Of a DNA stretch of 9,119 bases, positions 5,318 through 9,119 are shown in pieces (position 1 is the first letter of the stretch; each line of letters begins with the position of its first letter). The stretch covers positions 1 to 9,119 of the forward strand of contig JAPKCZ010000055.1 in assembly GCA_028822745.1 (NCBI GenBank), read 5' to 3'. This DNA comes from Kiritimatiellia bacterium. GTDB taxonomy: Bacteria; Verrucomicrobiota; Kiritimatiellia; UBA8416; JAIOPI01. A program made the translations under genes and the position numbers. Under the pieces are notes generated by a model. That model searched no databases and had not been told where the DNA came from. It was given only the letters and a program-made list of their open reading frames with translations.

Positions 5318-6859
5318 TCATTCTGTCGATTGAATCGATTCAATGGGTAGCATGTTGAGTCGAAAATTGTCGCCCGACCAGGATGCCGTTCCTGCCTTTT
5401 TCCACTCGCTTTTTATAGCATTTGACAAGAGATCCTTTTCCCACTTGAACGGCACGTCCGTTGTTTTCGAGTAGATCGTCAGCGTCGTGGTTTCTGGATC
5501 AAGCTTATACTTTTTCAGCCAGAAGGCCGTGTGATGTGCAAAGCCGCGCTTTAGCTGGTCATCGTCAATTTCGGCGCTCAGCGTTCGAAAGTTCCAGTTC
5601 ACCCAGACTCTGCCGATATAGCCAGGCTGGCCGTTGGGCTTGGTCATAGGTAGTATTCTGTGTTGGCCGGGAGGATTGCTTGCCTCTATTTTGAGAACGT
5701 GGTTGTAGCCTTTGAAATGAGCGTCCATGAAAACGCCGTGTGGGGTTAAGCCAGAAAAGTGCCTGATGACCAGAAAAGGAGCGGAATTTGCCAAGGGGCG
5801 AAGATCCAGATGGATTCTCTCACTCAGCACCCTGCCCACAGGGGAAAGCGCGAGAATGACACAGCCTTGAATTAGGCATAGCCCCACAAAGGCGCCTAAG
5901 AACAGATGGCCGCGCTGCTTAGTGCTCAATGGTAAACTGGGGAGCTTGAAGACGGGAAGTTTTTCAATAAAGCGAACCTTCGCATAAAACGCGAAAAGTA
6001 CCCGTTCGGCTTTTTCTGCGACGTGTTGTGAATACTTTATAGGGATCATCAGAACAAAAAGCCCTGTTACACCCAATCCAAACCACGGGATGGGGAAAGC
6101 CGCAACGATACCAAGATGAAGTCCGACGCCAACCAATGTTAACGGAAACCAGAGTCGCCGGAACCACATCAGGATTATGAAAAGAGATTCAAAGAGCAGA
6201 GTGAGGTAGCCCAGCGCAAGAGCGAGCCACTGCACATTCAGAAGCGGCTGAGACAAACCACTTGGTGCCCAGGTGAAATGAATAAGTGAGCCGGGTTGCC
6301 ACAGCCCTAGACCGTGAATCCACATAGGTGAGGCTAGTTTGTGGAATATGGAATCGGTGTACACCAGTGCGATCCCCACGAAAACGAGTAGGTGGTACCA
6401 CCCTCGACTTACCTCCGGACGGCAACCCGATAAATATCTGTCGATGGATAAGCTGCGGTGTGTTGGGCAAAAAATCAGAAGCAGACCAACCCCTTGGTAG
6501 ATGTAATCCATGTGGTATTCAAAGGCTTGGTAGGGCACAAGAAAGAGACTCGTGGCGACAAATGAAAGAACAGCCATGAGTCGTGTGCAGTATCCCAGGC
6601 AGAGCAAAACGAGGCACGCGATCCAAAGAACCAAGCCGGCCGACACCATGAAAGACGCGGTTGCGAATGGGTCGGGTGTATAAACGATGTCACGGTGAAA
6701 AAATATGTGCCATAGCTGTTCAAATGGATTGCGCGTATATATCAGGTCGCGGTAATAGAAGGTCTGGCAGACCTCAAGAATAAGAACAAACGTAAACAGA
6801 ATACGCGTGATTCCAAGTCCGCCGCTATGCACTTTTTCTGTGAAGAGATCCAATCTCAA
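5318..6859 (-). CDS. HTTM-domain (vitamin K-dependent gamma-carboxylase-like) membrane protein
   Basis: This 513-residue protein is a polytopic membrane protein of the HTTM type. Hydrophobic segments lie at about 15-33, 70-89, 93-111, 118-131, 154-171, 210-232, 237-254, 258-273 and 317-338, followed by a soluble C-terminal part of about 170 residues. HTTM-like marks are LGITRILFTFVLILEV near the start, the LLCLGYCTRL turn (85-94), HMDYIYQGVGLLLIF (116-130) and DSIFHKLASPMWIHG (169-183). Bacterial HTTM proteins are mostly uncharacterised; true carboxylase activity should not be assumed. An odd feature is a tandem protein repeat, RDLIYTRNPF (37-46) and RDIVYTPDPF (56-65). The start is a TTG at 6859 with AAGGA 11 bases upstream, a long spacing; no ATG or GTG upstream in frame was seen, and GTG at residue 10 is an alternative. 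It shares a divergent control region with the GT4 gene and is 301 bases from the WbqC gene downstream. A 16-bp palindrome spans its last codons. Confidence 0.75.
   Translation of the reverse strand: MRLDLFTEKVHSGGLGITRILFTFVLILEVCQTFYYRDLIYTRNPFEQLWHIFFHRDIVYTPDPFATASFMVSAGLVLWIACLVLLCLGYCTRLMAVLSFVATSLFLVPYQAFEYHMDYIYQGVGLLLIFCPTHRSLSIDRYLSGCRPEVSRGWYHLLVFVGIALVYTDSIFHKLASPMWIHGLGLWQPGSLIHFTWAPSGLSQPLLNVQWLALALGYLTLLFESLFIILMWFRRLWFPLTLVGVGLHLGIVAAFPIPWFGLGVTGLFVLMIPIKYSQHVAEKAERVLFAFYAKVRFIEKLPVFKLPSLPLSTKQRGHLFLGAFVGLCLIQGCVILALSPVGRVLSERIHLDLRPLANSAPFLVIRHFSGLTPHGVFMDAHFKGYNHVLKIEASNPPGQHRILPMTKPNGQPGYIGRVWVNWNFRTLSAEIDDDQLKRGFAHHTAFWLKKYKLDPETTTLTIYSKTTDVPFKWEKDLLSNAIKSEWKKAGTASWSGDNFRLNMLPIESIQSTE
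5329..5344. repeat. Perfect 16-bp palindrome at the end of the HTTM gene
   Basis: ATTGAATCGATTCAAT is a perfect palindrome inside the last HTTM codons (Ile-Glu-Ser-Ile-Gln). It is AT-rich with no unpaired loop, so it is a better protein-binding site than a terminator. A related half, TGTCGATTGAGTCG, lies at 5259-5272, outside the gene. Confidence 0.5.
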
Positions 6860-6916
6860 TGTCGCAACGGTCCTTGTTTTGCACTTGCAGGTCGGTCGTG
6901 GCGTAAGTCATAGCAG

Positions 6917-6944
6917 GTTATGTTCTGGCGAAACAGTCTTTCAA
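6917..6944 (-). promoter_or_regulatory. Candidate sigma-70 promoter of the HTTM gene
   Basis: Read on the minus strand, TTGAAA (6944-6939, 5 of 6) and CATAAC (6922-6917, 4 of 6) are 16 bases apart and lie about 57 bases upstream of the TTG start. This is consensus matching by eye only. Confidence 0.3.
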
Positions 6945-6963
6945 GCGAATTCATGTAAATGAC

Positions 6964-6991
6964 TTGTCTATCTGTTTGTGCCACATATATT
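6964..6991 (+). promoter_or_regulatory. Candidate sigma-70 promoter of the GT4 gene
   Basis: TTGTCT (6964-6969, 4 of 6) and TATATT (6986-6991, 5 of 6) are separated by 16 bases. Transcription would start near 6998 and leave a leader of about 175 bases before GTG 7174. It faces away from the minus-strand candidate, with 19 bases between the two -35 boxes. Confidence 0.35.
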
Positions 6992-7089
6992 CAGTAACGC
7001 CTATGGGCTGGTCGCGTCCCGGTGTGCCGTTGGCTGCAGAATCGAAAGGGTTCGCCGACGCGTCAGGTGTTTCTGTCGAGAATACAAGC

Positions 7090-7106
7090 TGGGCACTTTT
7101 TGCCCA
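7090..7106 (+). repeat. Leader hairpin upstream of the GT4 gene
   Basis: TGGGCA and TGCCCA form a perfect 6-bp stem around a CTTTT loop, 68 bases before the GT4 start. It is the strongest of three hairpins in the leader. No T-run follows, so attenuation by intrinsic termination is not indicated. Confidence 0.4.
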
Positions 7107-7173
7107 ATCGCCTACGTGACCACCGACGGTGAATTAGGGCGTTACTCGCCGTTCAGTAGAAAGAGAAGTGGGC

Positions 7174-8295
7174 GTGAAGAAAGTTCAAATCCTACATCTT
7201 GTCGATTTCTTGGGCCCAGGAGGGGCGCAGGAGTTGATTCGACTTTCGATTAAAATGTCTTCGCCTGAGTTTACGCATAAGGTCGTCGTCCTTACAGGTG
7301 TTAAACCGTATTACGAAGCATCCATTAGAGACGCTGGCGCCGAGGTCCAGTATTTGAGCCAGTTCTGGAAGGCGGGTCTTGTTATCTCGATGCCCCTTTT
7401 GGCAGCCCGATTCAGGGGGATCTTGAAACAGTCCCAGCCCGACATTCTGCACTTGCACATGCCGGGATCGATGATTGTGGGAAGTGTTGGGTCGCTTGGC
7501 TTGCGCTTAAAACGGATGCTTACAATCTATGCGTGGAGAAGCGCTTTTGCGCCTTGGGTCTTTCCTTGCATCCGAATGCTCAACCCTCTGTTTGATGGCG
7601 TCTGCGCGGTTGACCGGACGGAGATCCCCTGGGTCTCGGATGCGAAATTCGTCAAGTATTACTCGGGTGTCGAGCAGCCGATTGACTTCTCCGCCGGCGT
7701 TCAGGGGCTGCGGAAAGAGTTTATGTTGGATGGACGGGAGCCTCTATTGTTTTCCATTGGGCGGTTGCATCCAGACAAGGGCCATGCCGATGCGATGCGC
7801 GCATTTACCGAAGTTCGAAAAATATTTCCTCGTGCAGTGCTCTTCGTCATCGGAGAGGGCGGGGAAAAGGAAACGCGAAGACTACACGATCTGTCTGAAA
7901 CCCTAGGGGGTGACGGAATTGTTTTCACCGGACATCGAAGCGATTTAAATTCGTTCTTGGGTTTGGGAGGATTCTTTTTGCGTACATCGAAAAACGAGTG
8001 CGGAAATATGTCGACAATTTTGGTGGCATTCGCAGGTGTTGTGGCTATCGGCTACAGTATGGAGAATGTGCTGCGCACCGAAATTGAAATGATCCGTGAT
8101 GGGCAAACAGGGAAAATTGTCCCACTAGGTGATTTTTCGCAAATGGCGCAGGAGGTCGTGGATCTGTGGCGTAACCGCGCTGAGTATGACCGCCTGTCCG
8201 CGGGATCCGTTCGGCATGCTCGCGGGCAATGGGATATCCAGCATACTCTCGTGGACCCTGTTGAATCCGCCTATCATAAAATACTCCTTTCGTAG
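7174..8295 (+). CDS. Glycosyltransferase family 4 (GT-B), with a degenerate EX7E motif
   Basis: This 373-residue cytoplasmic or peripheral membrane enzyme has the two Rossmann domains of GT4. The N-domain has MKKVQILHLVDFLGPGGAQE (1-20, with the GGAQ loop) and DILHLHMPGS (90-99). The C-domain starts at LLFSIGRLHPDKGH (191-204) and includes VLFVIGEGG (222-230), GIVFTGHRSDL (248-258) and RDGQTGKIVPLGD (308-320). It should move a sugar from a nucleotide donor to a lipid-linked or growing glycan; donor and acceptor are unknown. In place of the usual E-x7-E it has Glu275 (NECGNMSTIL), but the second Glu position is Leu283, and VAF replaces the usual AMA. This may change nucleotide-sugar binding or abolish activity. 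GTG 7174 is chosen because AAGAGAAG (7161-7168) is properly spaced for it; GTG 7168 (two more residues) is too close. The gene converges on the flippase gene. Confidence 0.9.
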   Translation: MKKVQILHLVDFLGPGGAQELIRLSIKMSSPEFTHKVVVLTGVKPYYEASIRDAGAEVQYLSQFWKAGLVISMPLLAARFRGILKQSQPDILHLHMPGSMIVGSVGSLGLRLKRMLTIYAWRSAFAPWVFPCIRMLNPLFDGVCAVDRTEIPWVSDAKFVKYYSGVEQPIDFSAGVQGLRKEFMLDGREPLLFSIGRLHPDKGHADAMRAFTEVRKIFPRAVLFVIGEGGEKETRRLHDLSETLGGDGIVFTGHRSDLNSFLGLGGFFLRTSKNECGNMSTILVAFAGVVAIGYSMENVLRTEIEMIRDGQTGKIVPLGDFSQMAQEVVDLWRNRAEYDRLSAGSVRHARGQWDIQHTLVDPVESAYHKILLS

Positions 8296-8318
8296 CGCTC
8301 GGTTCACGCGGTGAGCTT

Positions 8319-8337
8319 GGCCTGCAAGAGGGAGGCC
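8319..8337. terminator. Hairpin between convergent GT4 and flippase genes
   Basis: GGCCT (8319-8323) and AGGCC (8333-8337) form a perfect 5-bp stem with a 9-base loop, in the 45-base gap between the two stops. There is no U-tract on either strand, so a terminator role rests on position only. Confidence 0.3.
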
Positions 8338-8340
8338 CCG

Positions 8341-9119
8341 TTAATCCGCAGGACGCGTGGCCGTTTCTGCGCTGGACAGACGGGATATGACGCAGAGCGT
8401 GCCTACCAGCAAGGCAACGCGCGATAGGCCTAGAACGACAATTAGGCCTGCCAGATCTATCGAAAACCTGAGGATGTAGAGAACGGTACACATCGCAAAT
8501 GCGGTGATGGCCATCACCCAGAGGCAGGCATATCTGTGTCGCGCCATTTCGATGCTCGCGAGGGCGTGCACCGTGCCTTCAATGCCCATCGCCAACGCAT
8601 AGAGTGCTGCAAACCCCGCATATGCTTTGAAGTTGGGATTCCACATCTCAAAGAGGGGCTCACCGAATAGAACGATTCCTAGAACGATTGCGCCTGTAAC
8701 GGTTAACGCTAGTAAGACCGACTGTCGGTAGAAGCGGCTCAACGTGCGCCCTCCAGCGTGCTCGGCCGCAGACAACGGGAACACAATAAAGACAATTGGG
8801 CCAATCAGTAATAAGGGCATCACGCCGAGCGTGATGACGGCGCCGAACCCTCCCGAGTCTGATGTGAGAAGGTTTCGGACAAAGAGTCGATCGAATTGAA
8901 CCAGTACGGTGGAGGAAATGATGAAAACGGCCATCGGGATGGTCGTTGAGGCCATGGTCTTCACTTCGCTCAGATAGGAGGCGCGTCTGCATGGCCGTCT
9001 GAAGAGAAAAACGAGCAGGCAAGCGGGAACGACAGCTGCGCTGACGATACGGGCAAGAAACGCACCGCTGAGGCCATGATCCAAATTTAGAACTAGCAAT
9101 ACGGTGATCGAGAACATGA
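8341..9119 (-). CDS. Wzx-like polysaccharide flippase, C-terminal half (truncated by window edge)
   Basis: The frame is open to the right edge, and the ATG at 9117 lies inside the protein, so only the last 258 or so residues are seen; whole Wzx proteins usually have over 400. Hydrophobic segments lie at about 18-39, 57-74, 97-116, 133-151, 165-187, 197-217 and 221-244. The stretch PMAVFIISSTVLVQFDRLFV (61-80) followed by a glycine-containing turn and GAVITLG resembles the start of the second half-domain of MATE/MOP flippases, where an Asp-Arg pair follows a membrane helix. Such proteins turn undecaprenyl-diphosphate-linked oligosaccharides across the inner membrane. Although strongly hydrophobic, it shows no Wzy or Wzz features. 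It converges on the GT4 gene with 45 bases between stops, and its promoter is outside the window. Confidence 0.8.
   Translation of the reverse strand, partial: MFSITVLLVLNLDHGLSGAFLARIVSAAVVPACLLVFLFRRPCRRASYLSEVKTMASTTIPMAVFIISSTVLVQFDRLFVRNLLTSDSGGFGAVITLGVMPLLLIGPIVFIVFPLSAAEHAGGRTLSRFYRQSVLLALTVTGAIVLGIVLFGEPLFEMWNPNFKAYAGFAALYALAMGIEGTVHALASIEMARHRYACLWVMAITAFAMCTVLYILRFSIDLAGLIVVLGLSRVALLVGTLCVISRLSSAETATRPAD

Larger units (their letters stand above)
6860..7173. other. Divergent non-coding control region
   Basis: These 314 bases separate the divergent HTTM and GT4 genes, and no credible gene was seen. Back-to-back promoter candidates lie at 6917-6944 (minus) and 6964-6991 (plus). The plus-strand leader of about 175 bases carries three small hairpins: TGGGCA/TGCCCA (7090-7106), CACCG-A-CGGTG (7121-7131) and GGCG/CGCC (7138-7150). 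It also holds the 8-bp palindrome GACGCGTC (7057-7064). Confidence 0.5.

Noticed and set aside
6978..7253. Possible small protein of 91 residues in the leader and start of the GT4 gene
   Set aside because: It overlaps the GT4 N-terminal motif in another frame, has no good ribosome site and is Arg- and Cys-rich with no domain pattern.
8045..8491. Minus-strand open frame of 148 codons spanning the GT4 end and flippase end
   Set aside because: It overlaps two recognisable genes in other frames and is rich in Arg, Pro and His as expected of a shadow frame.
1..9119. tRNA, rRNA, CRISPR array, insertion sequence or attachment site
   Set aside because: No cloverleaf, regular spaced repeats, transposase motifs, terminal inverted repeats or target duplications were recognised on either strand by eye.

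Overview
This window looks like part of a surface-polysaccharide (O-antigen or exopolysaccharide) locus of a Gram-negative bacterium, probably a proteobacterium. The evidence is the gene content: a sugar-nucleotide aminotransferase very close to enterobacterial WecE, a NeuD/PglD-type acyltransferase, a WbqC-family protein, a family 4 glycosyltransferase, a Wzx-like flippase and a GT-C-like membrane protein. G+C is moderate, near 50% by eye, and lower over about 1560-2970. I cannot name the genus.

Layout from left to right. (1) 1-1478, plus strand: the 3' part of a polytopic membrane protein resembling GT-C/GT39 glycosyltransferases, with a large non-membrane C-terminal part. (2) 1631-2967, plus strand: a two-gene unit, a NeuD/PglD-like hexapeptide acyltransferase followed after 17 bases by a class I SAM methyltransferase. 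(3) 2968-3053: a short, GC-rich, hairpin-dense gap where genes converge; it holds a perfect match to the RfaH-recruiting ops consensus. (4) 3054-6859, minus strand: an HTTM-type membrane protein, then a WbqC-family protein, then WecE, transcribed in that order. (5) 6860-7173: a non-coding divergent control region with back-to-back promoter candidates and a structured leader. (6) 7174-8295, plus strand: a GT4 glycosyltransferase lacking the second Glu of the family's EX7E motif. (7) 8341 to the right edge, minus strand: the C-terminal half of a Wzx-like flippase.

How the genes may work together (inference): WecE would convert dTDP-4-keto-6-deoxyglucose to dTDP-Fuc4N. The NeuD/PglD-like enzyme is the obvious candidate to N-acylate the 4-amino group. 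The methyltransferase and WbqC protein may add further decoration. The GT4 protein would add a sugar to a lipid-linked glycan that the flippase exports, and the GT-C-like protein could modify it on the periplasmic side. The genes making dTDP-4-keto-6-deoxyglucose (rmlA/rmlB) are not in the window.

The most interesting features are a correctly phased U UUU UUG slippery heptamer at the end of the WbqC gene, whose -1 frame runs exactly to a TGATG overlap with wecE; the altered EX7E motif in the GT4 enzyme; and the ops match in a convergent gap. No tRNA, rRNA, CRISPR array or insertion sequence was seen.
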